This document shows positions 51,761-64,000 of a DNA stretch of 64,000 nucleotides, in pieces. The stretch is from Pyrocephalus nanus (lineage: Eukaryota; Chordata; Aves; Passeriformes; Tyrannidae), in contig CM076260.1 in assembly GCA_038380795.1 (NCBI GenBank), positions 76,793,843 to 76,857,842 of the forward strand, read 5' to 3'. The translations under genes were made by a program, and so were the position numbers. The notes beneath the pieces are model-generated. The model worked only from the letters and a program-made list of their open reading frames with translations. It was not told where the DNA came from and did not search any database. Position 1 is the stretch's first letter. The number at the start of each line of letters is the position of its first letter.

Positions 51761-52241
51761 CTACCACTTCAGAAATTCAAGGACAGTTGAAATGCTTGTG
51801 TGAAGTAAGAATAGACTTACAGTACACAAAGATCTATTTACAAAGTTTTGTGTTGGAACAAAGGCAGCAGGCTCTAAGGCATACCCGTGCCTCAGATGTT
51901 TCATTTCACAGTACAGTGAACCAGCCAAGCCAAGCCTTCATTGGCAACTTAAACTAATCAATGTCACTTGAGATGTTTTCTTGTGCTCTTATGCCTTGCT
52001 GAGGACTGTGTACAGCAAGAAGTCACATCATCTCAAGCTGCCTAGAATATCACTGGTTTTGTCAAGACTTTCAGTATCATTAATACAACTCTAGAGTCTT
52101 TGGGCTCAAATCAGTTTCTGATAGAGCCCCAAAGATAAAGACTACATGTGGGATTGTCAGGAGTTGACTGGGTTTCTTTTAAGAGGGCTGTGCCCTGGAA
52201 TTTGAGGTGATAAAATTCAGCTACAATGGATAGAGAGTGGG

Positions 52242-52265
52242 GAAAAAAAAAAAAAAAAAGAAAAA
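52242..52265 (+). repeat. A-rich run
   Basis: About 17 A followed by GAAAAAG. Low complexity. Confidence 0.85.
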
Positions 52266-52475
52266 GCACACTTAGCACACTGTCACAGACTGGTGTAATA
52301 AGATAAAAAAGGTCTCACTAAGGTATTCTTTGTGGACATTTTTTTGCAAAAAACGTCTTACAATTGTACTGTCTTTGGTATCATTGTTTTCAGCTATACT
52401 ACTTAGCTTGTATTACTGTAAAACTCATGTCAAAGGAAATACAACTGGAATATTAAGATTAAGTGATTTAAACAG

Positions 52476-52694
52476 GTCTCCACATCTGCTGTGACAGAAG
52501 AAAAGGAACTTCCTGTGGTATCTGATGGTGAAAGTACCAAGTTGAACATCCTGGAAAGTGATGATGAGAGGGTCATTGCAGTGCATTATGTCCTGGAAGA
52601 AAGCAGTGGCTACATGGAGCCCACACTGCGGATTTTGGCCATCCTACACACAGTCATCTCATTCTTCTGTATAATAGGGTATTACTGTTTGAAA
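52476..52694 (+). CDS. RYR2: RYR2 exon (about human exon 94), S1-S2 luminal loop and S2
   Basis: 73 codons in phase 0/0. The first ~42 residues ([20 protein letters not shown] and on to [14 protein letters not shown]) form the luminal S1-S2 loop, one of the most variable RyR regions. Then come [20 protein letters not shown] and helix S2, [15 protein letters not shown]. The loop keeps mammalian length but is more acidic, with [10 protein letters not shown] in place of the SSHRIIAV I recall. Acceptor TTTAAACAG, donor GTAAGA. Confidence 0.97.
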
Positions 52695-54839
52695 GTAAGA
52701 AAAAAATTAAATTTTTCTTTTATATTCTAGGTCCAAACTATTTTATCTGTTGAGTGGTATAAATTGAAATAAAGTCATAGCAATCTTGCTTAGGCAGGTT
52801 GGGAGATTACGTAAAGGAATCGTATTTTGTTAGTGTAACGTAAACAGGAATTGATGTGCGCTTTCAGAAAGTTACACGCCAGAGTCTGAGTTGCTGTCAG
52901 ACAGACAATTATAGCAGTAAGTTCTATCAAAAGCTGCTTGTGTCTGTCAAAGACCAGGTGTGAATGCACATGACTAGAGGAAGCTAGATGACAGTATTTG
53001 TATTACTGGTCTGTCATCTGGGTTGTTTGAAAAGCATGCAGCATTTTGGCCTATTGCTGTTGCATATTGTGGCTGTACAAATGTCTGCTTTTTGTACACA
53101 CATACACACTGGTGGTAGTGTTTTAGCAGGGACTTAAGCATCTTTCGAGAAATATCTTGCAGAAGATTTCTGATAGGACGGTGAAAAATAAAGATGTGAC
53201 TTTTATTGGCAAAATGCTGATTGTTTTTTAGGAAAAACAAATGCCATCAATCTCTGAACCTGGGAGAAATATATATGCAATGTTCTTCCCCTATTTTTAC
53301 ACTCTTCCAAGGCATAAGCTATAGGTCAAAGTGAAGGATGGTGCTAAATTAAATGGACCTCTGCTATGATCCAGTATGGCTGCTAATTTGTCCTTATAGT
53401 ATCTTATGGGGTCTGTGATATTTTTACTTTCCTCTTTTAATTGATAATACTTTTTCTGTGCTAAAGACATGATCAGCATTTTTAGTTGAAGGAAATGTTC
53501 ATCCTATTACTGCATTACACCTCTACCTTAAGTGTCTCTGCAGACCACTAAATACGACAACGTTTTCTTGTTGCATGGGTTGCCATGCAACATGAAAGAT
53601 TGGACTTCTGGGTTTTGAGATGTTCTCTTCTCCCACCCCATATGTTTTGGTTTTAAAAAAAAAAAAAATAGTAAAAAACTATGACTTTTTATGCTACTTT
53701 GCCACATTTTATTTCAAACTACATTTATTCTCTGATTGGAAGGGAAAAGCATTGTTATCATTATTTGTCATAATAAATTGCCTTCTTTCTAATCCTGAAA
53801 CTCTGAAGAAAAGTCCAAATATGGTTTCAGTCTTTATCTTTGAAGATTTGAAATCAAAAATCTTCATAACTGCAGGCCTGTATGGGATAGATTTACTTCA
53901 AAAGATTGCTTAGCATAAAATCCACTACATTTTTCTCATTTAACTATTGGAAAACAGTATTGGAACATTTTCGTTGTACCTGATGTAATCACCATGTTGC
54001 TTGAGTAGTCCTAATTTTATTACTATTTCAGTATACTCATATCCACTCTTGAATACTATTATAGTCAAGGTGGGTATTGCAGGGTGGGTGCATTTTGGGG
54101 ACCTGTGAAATAGTTCCAGGGAAGAGTAGGGTTTATTTTTTGTTGATAACAGATTTATAAGAAAAATCCACTCTGCTGGAGCCGCTGTTTCCATCTGCCT
54201 TCTCAGACTGTACTTTTGAATGTCATTCTGCTGATGAAAGAGAGTTTTGGGTAAAGCTTGATACTTACTGGTTAAGTGTCTCAGCTGCTAACAATCAAGT
54301 CTATGGAATGTGATTTTTCTTTTTTACTGCTTATAGTTTTCCTTTCTCTCTGCTGTGAAACCACTTTGTTTCCTACTGTGAAACCTCAAGAATTCTTTAA
54401 CAAATAAAAGGCAAAATCTGTCATCTCTGGGTATCAAAATGAAATCCAAAAGTGTGATCCCAAGTCAATTTTGGAACTAGAGTTTCTAAGAATTTAAAAA
54501 AAGATCTTATTTTAGCTCTCTTTCACTTGACTAACTGTAATCCATAGCACTGAAAAGCTATTTTTATTTGAAAGATCCCTTTTCAGGGATTTTGACTGCC
54601 TTTTCGTGACTGTTTGGTATACTGCAGTTTAATGATTCTGAATTACCTAATGATCCTTGTGCATCAATACCTTTTCAGTGTTCTGGGCAATTGTCAAGTC
54701 TTTTTTTTTTTTTAAATACTATTTTTGCTTAGTTCAGTTTTCATACTTAACTTTTCATAACAACCACCTTTTCTTAAAAGTTTGCAGACATGTCAGTACA
54801 TTTTAAATAATTCCTGTATTTTTTTTTTTTCAACTGCAG
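52695..54839 (+). other. Intron 94-95 (2.1 kb)
   Basis: AT-rich. One exon-like 49-nt segment at 52868-52916 would shift the frame. Nothing else recognised. Confidence 0.75.
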
Positions 54840-54970
54840 GTTCCACTGGTTATTTTTAAGAGAGAAAAGGAAGTGGCAAGGAAATTGGAATTTGATGGGC
54901 TATATATAACTGAACAGCCATCAGAAGATGATATTAAGGGACAGTGGGATAGGCTTGTAATCAACACACA
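54840..54970 (+). CDS. RYR2: RYR2 exon (about human exon 95), S2-S3 cytoplasmic domain
   Basis: 43 codons plus two bases, [20 protein letters not shown] then [23 protein letters not shown]. Start of the cytoplasmic S2-S3 domain, which packs against the EF hands of a neighbouring subunit. Identical to mammals as recalled. Donor GTGAGT. Confidence 0.98.
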
Positions 54971-55627
54971 GTGAGTTTTTACTTTGTCTCATTACAGCCT
55001 TGCAAGGAATTGTTCTTCTATTTCCACAACTGTATACTTGATCATCTAGCTTGTCTGAAATAAACAATTTTTAGGGACATATTTCTAGCAAGGATATACA
55101 AAAATATACAAAATATTTCAGGTACCTGTTAGGCTAATAATTACTGTTATTTTTAGTGTTACTGTTTAGTCTTATTAATTCCTAGATTTTTGCTTTAAAA
55201 TTGTTTCTGTTCCACAAAAGACAAAAAAATGCAAAGTTTCTTTTGGCAAACACGGTGATGATGGCTGTATATTGCTGTCAGTTCGAGAGTGAACTGTGCT
55301 TTGCATCCTTCCAATGTCTCTTGAAGGCTCTCCTTTAGGAGCATATTTAAAGTTCTGACTCTCTGCCTCGTGGGGCTGTGAGATGTAACTGCTTTGGAGC
55401 CCTGTCTGCAGGCGTTGCCTCTGCTACTCTTCTCAAGCTGCATTTACATGGTAGGCTGAACACCATTTGGCAGCTTTTGTTCTGGCAGCTTCACAAATGA
55501 CTACCTGGTGATAGACACTACAAAGAGCCTCTTAAAAACAAACTATATAATTTTTATGGTCTCTTAGTAACTACTGCACCTTCTGGTGGTTGTCTAAAGT
55601 GTAATCTTGTTTATCTGTGTTTTTCAG
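54971..55627 (+). other. Intron 95-96
   Basis: Nothing recognised. Confidence 0.85.
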
Positions 55628-55670
55628 GTCTTTTCCAAATAACTACTGGGACAAATTTGTGAAAAGAAAG
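55628..55670 (+). CDS. RYR2: RYR2 exon (about human exon 96), S2-S3 domain
   Basis: The first base completes Gln, then 14 codons, SFPNNYWDKFVKRK. Strictly conserved across RyRs. Strong acceptor TGTTTTTCAG and donor GTAAGG. Confidence 0.97.
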
Positions 55671-57983
55671 GTAAGGCTTATTTTTAAAAACATATACGGA
55701 GGTGAAATAAAATTCTGGTGCATATTTCTTTTCATGTTTGAAGAAATGCATACTACATTTCTTTGAAAAATAACTTCAATTCAGTGTAAATTTTGATGTT
55801 TACCATTTTGAAATGAACAGAATCCCTTTTTCACCTCATTCTTACAACTACTTTTGAGTGGTTTGGGTAGTTGTTCTTTCGAACTCTTTCTGCATACAGT
55901 TTGTTGTATAAAACAGGATTTCAAATACGTTCATGAAATTATCTGAAGAATTTCTGTATACACATGTATGCTTATTGAAAATTGTGTAAAATGTTGTGTC
56001 TGTGTGTATTTATATATTCACTTCCATACACAAACAATAGAGAGTCCCTCACCCAATAGATTAGAATGGAGTTAATAAGAAGACAGGACAGATTAAATTT
56101 TTTTGACCATGGCATAGTCAGAAAACCGTACTTACTAGAAGGGTATATACATGCATCTGGCCCTTTTTGTCCCTTGCTGCTCTCTTTTCCCACACTATTG
56201 CTTCTCCAAATCGCCTAAATCCATCCCTTTCTCCACCTTTGTTTCCTCCCTGTAACAACTTATTTATGGGATACATAATGTATACATTCCTTGGCAGTAA
56301 TCCTCTTAGTCTTGAAAGGTTACCTGGAGAGTTACTACTAAGGACTTATCTTGGTGGGTTTCAGATTTGGAACACTGGGTCTGAGACTCTCCTGGGACAG
56401 CCCTGGGAGGGACCAGGCAGAGCATCCATTCATTTGGTGTCTTCATTTGGGTTCCTGCCTGCCATTGTGCCCCTGTACTCCTCTAGGCTCAAGGAAATGG
56501 GCCTTTAATGGGCTGATGGCCCTGGGACTAACTGGGCAAAGTATTCTTAGGAGTCTCCTCCAACCGTTGTGTCACTGTGGTCCTTTGTGGGTGTGCAGGT
56601 GTTTATCACATAACCGAACAATCTCTCCCTCAAAAAACCCTCTCTAAGCAGAGACTCATTGCTTACAAATGCTATTTCAAATGTTTTCTCAGCTTGCTCT
56701 GAAGAAATAAATCTAATGTTTGTACCATAGCTTACAGCAGGAATACAAGTATTAGTGTGTTTTGTCACAATTGAAAAAGAGGATTTTCATGTTGCTGGAT
56801 TGGATTTACCTCTCCTTCACAATATTTAATGCCAATCTTGTGTCATATTTTTGGAAACATGTCTTTTTTAATGCTCTTAGCTCTTCTGCTTTGTAATAGT
56901 CTTAGGCCAACCTGTCAAAAAATTCCTTTCAATTGTGTATTCATTTTGCTGTTGAAACTGTTTTTTTCCCCATATTTTAAGTTGTTACATACAGATTTCT
57001 ATCTGCCTATCTAAGCAAAGAGGAGGGAGTACCTTACACAGAGTACTCAAGAACTAAAATAAAATTCTACATTGCTTCTGTCAAGGTACTAGGTCAAGGA
57101 AGGCTCCTATTGAAAGGAAGGGAGAATGGTTTTGAATTATGTGGAAGATGTGGTACTTTATCTTCGGCTGAGGAACTGCTCTGTGTAGATTTAAGTGCCT
57201 TCAAATAACACTACTTTGCAAAGAATTTTTTCTTTTATATATATTTGTACCTTAATCCCCAGCTGGGAGAATAATTCCTGGTCATGAAGCACTGCTTTCG
57301 GGCATGTTACAAAGAAGGCTTGCCTCTAAAAATCTCCAAAAATATCAATAAAAATTTAAAACATTGCTTATTAGAAAGCTGGTAAACTACCACCTCACTT
57401 TCAGGAGTCACTCAGTTATGATCTTGTTATCCAAAATTTTGTATTTCTTTGAGTATTCTTTTTAAAATGAGAAGAGACACGTAATATTTGGGAAGGAGCT
57501 CTGCATTCAGTGAGAATGAGAGCAAGTAAATGTTCATTTCCAGACAAATTCTTTTGAAACATGTTAAATTTTGTAAGACAGAGATAGGGAATAGTTTAAA
57601 TTCCCTGAAAATAATTTTTAGCTGTAACTCTATGTTCACTAGTTCTTTAGACTCCTCCATATTTTATGTGTATTATAGTTTTATTGCATTATTAACTAAT
57701 AAAAATAATCATAAAATATTTAAATGGAGTAGTTTATAAGAGAGGATATTTTTAATGCCTATTTTAAAATGAAGCACTTCCTCTTAAAAGACAACAAATT
57801 TAAAATTATCAAGAAATTTGGGTTATTAGAAAAACCTATTTAAGCAGATAATTATGGTGGGGTTTTTTTCTTAAAATGAATAACAAGGGTCAAATATTGT
57901 CTTTGAGAAATCTTATTTAATCAGAGCTTTTCATGAAGATAGGATATTCAAAGCATTTATTTTCTGTGTGACCTCACAGTGGT

Positions 57984-58040
57984 TTGGTTTTTTTTTTTTT
58001 TTTTTTGTGTTGATATATATTTTTTTTTGTGTTGATATAG
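57984..58040 (+). repeat. Duplicated T-run/GTGTTGATATA unit
   Basis: A run of about 20 T, then GTGTTGATATATA, then a second T run and GTGTTGATATAG: two copies of the same unit in tandem with different T lengths. Confidence 0.75.
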
Positions 58041-58127
58041 ATTTAGTTATTCTTCTGCTGCTAGAAAACATGACTCTTCCTGTTTTTATTACATGAGTAG
58101 AAACATCTTATGTTTGATATATCTTTT

Positions 58128-58285
58128 GCCCAGAGAGGTTGTGAAGTCTCCCTCACTGGAGATATTCAAGAACTGCCTGGACACAATCCTGTGCTGTGCG
58201 CTCTAGTATGACCCTGCTTGAGCAGGAAGGTTAGACTGGATGACCCTCTGTGGTCCCTTTCAGCCTGACCCATTCTGTGACACCC
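58128..58285 (+). mobile_element. CR1 LINE 3' fragment
   Basis: GCCCAGAGAGGTTGTGAAGT, then CTCACTGGAGATATTCAAGA, GGATGACCCTCTGTGGTCCC and a CATTCTGTGAC end are a sense CR1 3' tail, of a different subfamily from the copy at 8240 judging by the GTCTCCCTC and TTCTGTGA wording. Confidence 0.9.
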
Positions 58286-58471
58286 ACCTCTTGCCCCTAC
58301 TGAATTTATTGCAATTGAGCAGGAAAAAAATGTATTAGTGACTGATATGATAAGCAGATGGAAACAGATGAAAAATATCATATGTTTAAACTTCTTGTCT
58401 TCAGAACCAGGCTTAATAACAGCTCATCTACCCAACTGATGACTATTTTTGAATATTGCTTCTGACTTTAG

Positions 58472-58605
58472 GTCATGGATAAATATGGTGAGTTCTATGG
58501 CCGTGACAGGATCAGTGAGTTACTAGGAATGGACAAAGCTGCTCTCGATTTCAGTGATGCTCGAGAAAAGAAGAAACCAAAGAAGGATAGCTCATTTTCT
58601 GCTGT
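58472..58605 (+). CDS. RYR2: RYR2 exon (about human exon 97), S2-S3 domain
   Basis: 44 codons plus two bases, VMDKYGEFYGRDRISELLGM then DKAALDFSDAREKKKPKKDS to FSA. The end of the S2-S3 cytoplasmic domain; the basic EKKKPKKD tail is RYR2-type. Phe replaces the Leu I recall in human (SSLSAV). Donor GTAAGC. Confidence 0.97.
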
Positions 58606-59641
58606 GTAAGCATTTACCTCCAGTTTGTTTGTGTGATTGTTTTTTGTTTCGTTGGTTGGTTTGTTCTTTTCTTTTTTTGTAAGTAAAAATCAAGCATTCA
58701 AGGTTTGTCATTCAGACAAAACACATTTGTTGCTCATTTATGTGTATCTGTATAAGATAATTCTTATGTTGAATGGTATAGCAAATTTATTTCATTATAG
58801 ACAACATATCTGCAGGATTCCTCTGATTTTTGTTTACGAAGATTTACTTGAGTGCACAGCTGCTTGCATATCACAACATTCCTCCTGTTTTGATGATGTC
58901 ATTATGACTGGGCTGGAAACTCCTTTTCACCATTCTCTCAGTTCAGCTCTGATGGAAAGAATGGGCGATATTGGCACTCTTTGTTCTGTTTATAATGAAA
59001 TTATGGAATAAATTTAAGTGCTAGTGAACAGTAAAATCTAGGAATTGGATGATTAGTATTCACATCCTTTTGTAATTTGTTTTCCCTAAACGGTAGATTT
59101 GCTTATCATTTGAGAGACAGACATGAAGAAAAATCCCTAGACATTCAGAGTAATAAATTTCCCTTCGTAGGGCAGGGGCAACCTTAGTTTTTGTAAAGCA
59201 TTCCAAAAATGTGTGTCATAAAAAAGGTATTCAGCAAGATAGAACATAGTTTAACAAATGGAATTTTAGTGCTACAGAAATTTTTATGTAAGGGTTTACT
59301 TGTAGCTTTCTTTAAAAGCAACATTCTATATATGGGTTTGCAAGGATTGTGAGAAGTAGACAGAGCACTGGTAGATTAGAATTGCACTGAAGCAAGGGCT
59401 GATTTTTTAAAGATTTATCTTTTATCCATCTTCATAAAAGATGGATATTAATTAACCTGTAGTCTAACGAACAATCAACCAGGTGCAGTGATAAGGCTCA
59501 GGGGCTCTGCGGTGTTTCAGTACTAAGTGAAATTTAATATTGTGACAGAAGTACTTTGCACAATACTTTCTTACATGCTCTTTTCTGCTGCTGGATTATA
59601 CTAGGAGCCTGCTTGAGTTTAGGGGAAAAAAAATTAAAATA

Positions 59642-59667
59642 ATATATATATATATGTATATGTATAA
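59642..59667 (+). repeat. TA-rich microsatellite
   Basis: TA units interrupted by TATG. Confidence 0.85.
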
Positions 59668-62074
59668 TAGAATGTAGTAGAGCCATGCTTGAGTTTCAGA
59701 ACTTTTTTTATTGGTATGAAACCAAAATAAAACTACGTTCACTTCCCTGTCTCTTCATGATTCATATGATGGGAAAAAATTGAAATAATGTTTCTGAGAA
59801 AACAGACCACACTGAAACAGCTAGAGAAGGCTGATGAAATACTTAATTTAAGAATCATGCCTGAAGCATACCTGGTTTTTTTACATTTCTAACATCTTCT
59901 CCATGTTATACATTAAAAAAAAATTATGACCTCATCCATCTTTCATGTTCTCCCTGGGGAAATCATTCCATACTTATAACAGATTAATATGTTGTCGGAA
60001 AATAAACAACTATGAAAAAAAATTTACAGAACCATTTGCATAAAAAATATATGCTTCAGAAAGGTACATTTATCCTATTTTTAACAGTTTCTGAAATTAA
60101 CACTTATGAAGCTACTAAAACTTGCACATATTCCAGATTAAACATTTGAAATATATTTGCAGCACAGTGAAGAGAGAGGTAGGAAAAGCACTTGAATTAA
60201 ACCCTTGCTGTGGTACTTTGTGAATAAAATAGAGGATGGTATGACATAGATCCAGGTCACAGCTCTAGAAGAAGTTGCTGCTTCTACATGTGCCAGGAGG
60301 AGGTGATGCAGACTGAGGCCAGAACTGATACCCCTGTCTCTCACTACACAGAAGGGAATTTCAGTGTGTAGCATTTTCATTTCCAATACAAGTGAACAGG
60401 TTTTTCTTCTGTCTCCTTGACCCCTAGCTCCTACAGTTTCTTCCCTTTTCCTTTGGGAAAATAGCTTGGGATTCCCATCTGTCTTTCTGCAAGGGACTTA
60501 AAGCACTCAACTTGCAGGGACCATGATTCGTCAGAAGCTCCTGCCTGTCCTATTGATAAACTGCATTAAAAAAAATCCACAGTGTACTGACTCTGGAAGA
60601 GCCATCCAGCTCCTGGATGAAGTCTTGAGTATTTTTAAAGTATATTTATTAAAATTGATAAACATGTATTTAAATATTTAAATAATTATTTAAATATATC
60701 TCAGTGTCATTTAAATATAACCAGCTAAAGAGGATAATGCAGTTGGAACTCTATTGTGGATTAGACAGCAAAGACAGTTAAATTTTGCACACTGAGACTG
60801 AGGCAGCGGTGCTGTTTTTCTGTTGAATTAATTGCTTTTTTGGATGTGTTAAACTAGATGCATGGTGGATGAAGTATATTTGGGAGAATAATATGGAAGC
60901 CACAAATGTGAAAGGAATTATCAGAGGTGCCACCTCCCTGTCCCTTTACCTTTCTGACTGCTGTTGTTTCTGTGGTCATTAGTCTAGTCACAGTCAATAT
61001 GAGGCTCAAGCATCTGCAGCAAGCAGTGACATAAGGCTGATTTTGGGGGAAAATAAGTGGGGCTTCTGTCAAATGCTCATGCTAGAAGAATTATTCTACT
61101 TTCAAGAATAGAAAAAATGTAAATAATTTTCTCCTAGAAGATCTGAAGTTTTCATAGGTTGGTGAGAAGTGAAACCATATCATAAATTAGAACTGTACAA
61201 AAATATGGGCCGTTGGCCTCAGAATGTGAAAGAAGTTTAAAGATCTTATTCTTTTTTTGTCATGAGAAGCAATAACCTGGGTTTTTTAAGGATTCTGGAC
61301 CAGGTAACTCCATTGTTAGTAATATAGTATCTTATAGTGAAAAAGTAAGGAATTTTATCTGCAGTAGTTTTTACACCTAAAGTCTCAAGATTTGTACCCG
61401 CTATGGTTTTCACCGCAGGATTAACAATGATGCAGAAATAAGTCAAATAAAAATACATTCAGTGCCTTTTCCCATATAGGTCAATATTCACATTATTTTT
61501 AGGACCTCTAAAGCTATTACTGTTTGTAAAATATAAAATCATCAAATTAAACTGACGAGATAAACCCCCTGGTGCTGAGGGGGGGTGGTTTTCATTTCAT
61601 GAGAGGGTATCCTGCTTGTCCATCAGCAGTCCTGTCCATCATGTTTCATACATAACACAAATAGAATTATGAGAATTATTATTTATATGTGTTCTTGAAT
61701 TGTGATCCAGGTTTAGAATTTTTTTTGTGTCACTATAATACAGATGATCCAAACCTTTTCTAAAAGAAAATATCAAAAACTAAGGAAGGCAAGATCCTGT
61801 TAAAAGCAAAAATGGTATCTATCTTGTTTGTTAAGTTAGTAGTATCCCTTCGCTATAGAGGGATAAAAAAAACATATATTTGTGTTGTTAGAGTAAGCAG
61901 AGAATAATACCTAAAGGTATTACTTAAAGGAATACAAGGGAAAAATTTTAAGAACATGGTTTACACTATCAGTCTATACAATATAAAAATTTATTCAAGA
62001 GAGGAGAGCAGTAGAAGAGGGTAATTGGCTAATATAACAAAGCAGCAAATGCTGTGGAAGAAACTGGGAGCCCA

Positions 62075-62255
62075 GCAACCCCAGCGTGGCCTCACCAGTG
62101 CTGAGTTAGAGGGGAAGGGTCACCTCCCTTGACCTGCTGGCATTGCAACTCCTCCTGGAGGACAGGGTACCATTAGCCTTCTTTGCAGTGAGGATGTGTT
62201 GCTGACTTAGGTTCCACTTGCAGTCCACCAGAGCCTCAGGTCCTTTCCTGCAAAA
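62075..62255 (-). mobile_element. CR1 LINE internal fragment, antisense
   Basis: GTGGCCTCACCAGTGCTGAG, then GTCACCTCCCTTGACCTGCT, ACCATTAGCCTTCTTTGCAG and GTCCTTTCCTGC are the reverse complement of the CR1 segment just upstream of its 3' region. Truncated at both ends. Confidence 0.88.
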
Positions 62256-62819
62256 GCTTTCAATATATATTTCCTTTTTATTCACATTTAGTCCTCAATA
62301 AATAAGTGGCAAAAGCAAAGAAAAAAAGTTCTGAGATTCATTTGACTTAAACTTTTCTGTCTTTAATGTAATCTAATTGTGTGACCCAAGGTATGTTATC
62401 ATAACTAAGGTAAAGAATTGGCATTTTGTGGGGCAAATTCTGCCATCTTTTTGACAGCTACTTTAGGCTTGGATGGGTTCCCTTAAAAAGCAAAATCTCT
62501 TTTTCTCCCAGGATTATAAAGATAGTTCATTTCACTTGCATATATGTGATAACATTGGGGAGGTCAATCAGCATTAGGTCTGATGAATTCAAAACATTAT
62601 TTATGAATTTGGTTTTCAGATTTTTTGGGGGTTTTTTTTGGACAGGTCTATTCCAGGGTAAAAGTGTGAATTAGAACAAGGTTCTGTTATATTTAAGCTT
62701 TGGAGAAATAGATCGGCTGTTGCCTCCTCTTGTGTGATAATACACTTTTTACGGATTCTGTTGCGTATTTTCTGGTTGTGTTTTGCAGTAAAATGCAATT
62801 TATTTGCATATTTTTACAG

Positions 62820-62880
62820 GCTAAATTCCATTGATGTGAAGTATCAGATGTGGAAATTGGGAGTTGTTTTCACTGATAAT
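62820..62880 (+). CDS. RYR2: RYR2 exon (about human exon 98), start of S3
   Basis: The first base completes Val, then 20 codons, LNSIDVKYQMWKLGVVFTDN. This is the approach to and beginning of transmembrane helix S3, which continues in the next exon outside the window. Acceptor TTTTTACAG, perfect donor GTAAGT. Last coding sequence in the window. Confidence 0.98.
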
Positions 62881-64000
62881 GTAAGTTTCTCAGTATATAC
62901 GTATATGTATTTTCACTTTCTAAAAAGCAATATGCATTGCTGACACAAAGAGTTTCAATGGGAGGTATGAAATACTCTGGATTGTAGTTATTTTACTACA
63001 TGAAGAAAATATTGGAAGCTTAAGAAGATATTGTCAAAGTATTTTCACAGTAACATTGGTAGCAGTCTGTAGAACCTCAGCCAATTCCTGATATGCTTTC
63101 TTAGAAGAAATAAGCAAATACTGCATTATACAATTAGAAAACTGACCATATAAATACTAATTGCCATTTCTTGTGTTGTTCATATATTCTATGAACACTT
63201 GAATATTCCTGGAGTACAGTCAGATCAATATAGTTAATGTATCTGGAATTGCTAAATTTGTATCACTTAGACTGATAGTAACATGTGCCATCAGTTTGCA
63301 GATTATTTCAATAATTTGGAAAGGAGAGTCTCATTTGATTATTAATTATTATGATTATTGCTTGACTAACAGCTTATTTTTGTGTCAGAAAGGTGATTGG
63401 GGAAAAAACTGTTTTGGAACTAGGATTGGCTGAGAATGAGAGTGTAATCAGATTGTAATCAGGAAAAGTGAACAATAAGTCTCCAGGTCTAGAGACAGCA
63501 TGATCTGTAAACAGTTAGTGTTTTTTTCTAAGGATCAGACTGTAATTTCTCTTATAAATAGGTCTTTAAGTGCAATAAAAATTAATTGATAGAGGAAAAG
63601 ATGAAGTTTACATTTGTGGTAATAGTAAACTACTTAAGTAATATTTATATGTTTAAAATTTCTTTTGTTCTTGTAGAGTCCTATCATTTAACTACCTTAG
63701 ACCAGTAATATTTTAATTTATTTATTTAGAAATTATTAAAATAATTTAAGTCAGAAAAACTTTTTTTTTACATTAGAAACAATTAAAATTATAGGTTTAA
63801 CAATTTAAAAATGACTTTTTGCAATTTAACTTTTGAATTTCTCAATTTTGCCCATGTCTTGTGAACTCCATATTTGAGTATTTAATCTCTAGATCTCTAG
63901 AAAATTCTATGTTAAAAGCAGAACTGTCTTCTATTTAGAGAAGATCATATTTGTGAAAATTCTATCTTTCATTAGGGCTTTGAATTAAGTTAATGGTGAA
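62881..64000 (+). other. Partial intron after exon 98
   Basis: AT-rich. No exon for the S3-S4 region and no repeat recognised before the window ends. Confidence 0.8.

Larger units (their letters stand above)
51317..52475 (+). other. Intron 93-94
   Basis: Holds the antisense CR1 copy at 51433-51760 and an A run at 52242-52258. Otherwise unremarkable. Confidence 0.85.
55671..58471 (+). other. Intron 96-97 (2.8 kb)
   Basis: Contains a relatively GC-rich patch at 56330-56620 of unknown origin, a duplicated T-run unit at 57984-58040 and a CR1 3' fragment at 58128-58285. The rest is AT-rich. Confidence 0.75.
58606..62819 (+). other. Intron 97-98 (4.2 kb)
   Basis: Contains a TA repeat at 59642-59667, a small inverted repeat TATCCATCTT/AAGATGGATA near 59423-59446, very AT-rich sequence at 60635-60720 and an antisense CR1 fragment at 62075-62255. 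No extra exon recognised. Confidence 0.75.

Noticed and set aside
56167..56508. 113-codon open frame
   Set aside because: Spans AT-rich intron into the GC-richer patch with no domain, splice sites or codon character.

Overview
This is a 64-kb piece of a vertebrate chromosome, most likely from a bird. All the recognised coding sequence is on the + strand and belongs to one gene: the C-terminal third of the cardiac-type ryanodine receptor RYR2, a sarcoplasmic/endoplasmic reticulum Ca2+ release channel. The bird assignment rests on repeat content: the interspersed repeats I can recognise are six short, 5'-truncated CR1 LINE fragments plus one probable tRNA-derived sauropsid SINE. I see no Alu, L1 or other mammalian families. 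The gene starts upstream of the window and ends downstream of it.

I could place 29 constitutive exons with GT-AG boundaries and compatible phases. They sum to 4206 nt, 1402 codons, with no frame break. By comparison with mammalian RYR2 recalled from memory, they correspond to about residues 3317-4718 of roughly 4970, and probably to human exons 70-98. That numbering is anchored on the very large exon here being human exon 90. Exon labels below use this numbering.

Layout: 930-12206 holds the end of the bridging solenoid and the calmodulin-binding helix. 13807-45688 holds the core solenoid with the RIH-associated domain, split into small exons by introns of up to 8 kb. 46775-48078 is a 1304-nt exon with the EF-hand pair, the U-motif region, a charged divergent region and an auxiliary hydrophobic segment. 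48457-49656 holds highly charged linker. 51230-62880 holds S1, the S1-S2 luminal loop, S2, the S2-S3 cytoplasmic domain and the start of S3. The pore and C-terminal domain lie beyond the window.

The most interesting content is inside the introns. The 24-nt microexon encoding VTGSQRSK, a described mammalian RyR2 splice insert, is present intact with splice sites. Two further candidate cassette exons fit the reading frame of their introns: a 375-nt, 125-codon phase 0/0 exon at 7054-7428 just upstream of the calmodulin-binding region, and a 57-nt phase 0/0 exon at 25200-25256. A weaker 27-nt candidate lies in the intron equivalent to the ASII splice site of RYR1. These would make the region a cluster of alternative splicing around the calmodulin-binding/core-solenoid part of the channel. 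The intronic remainder is AT-rich, with microsatellites, two notable inverted repeats and no other gene I can support.
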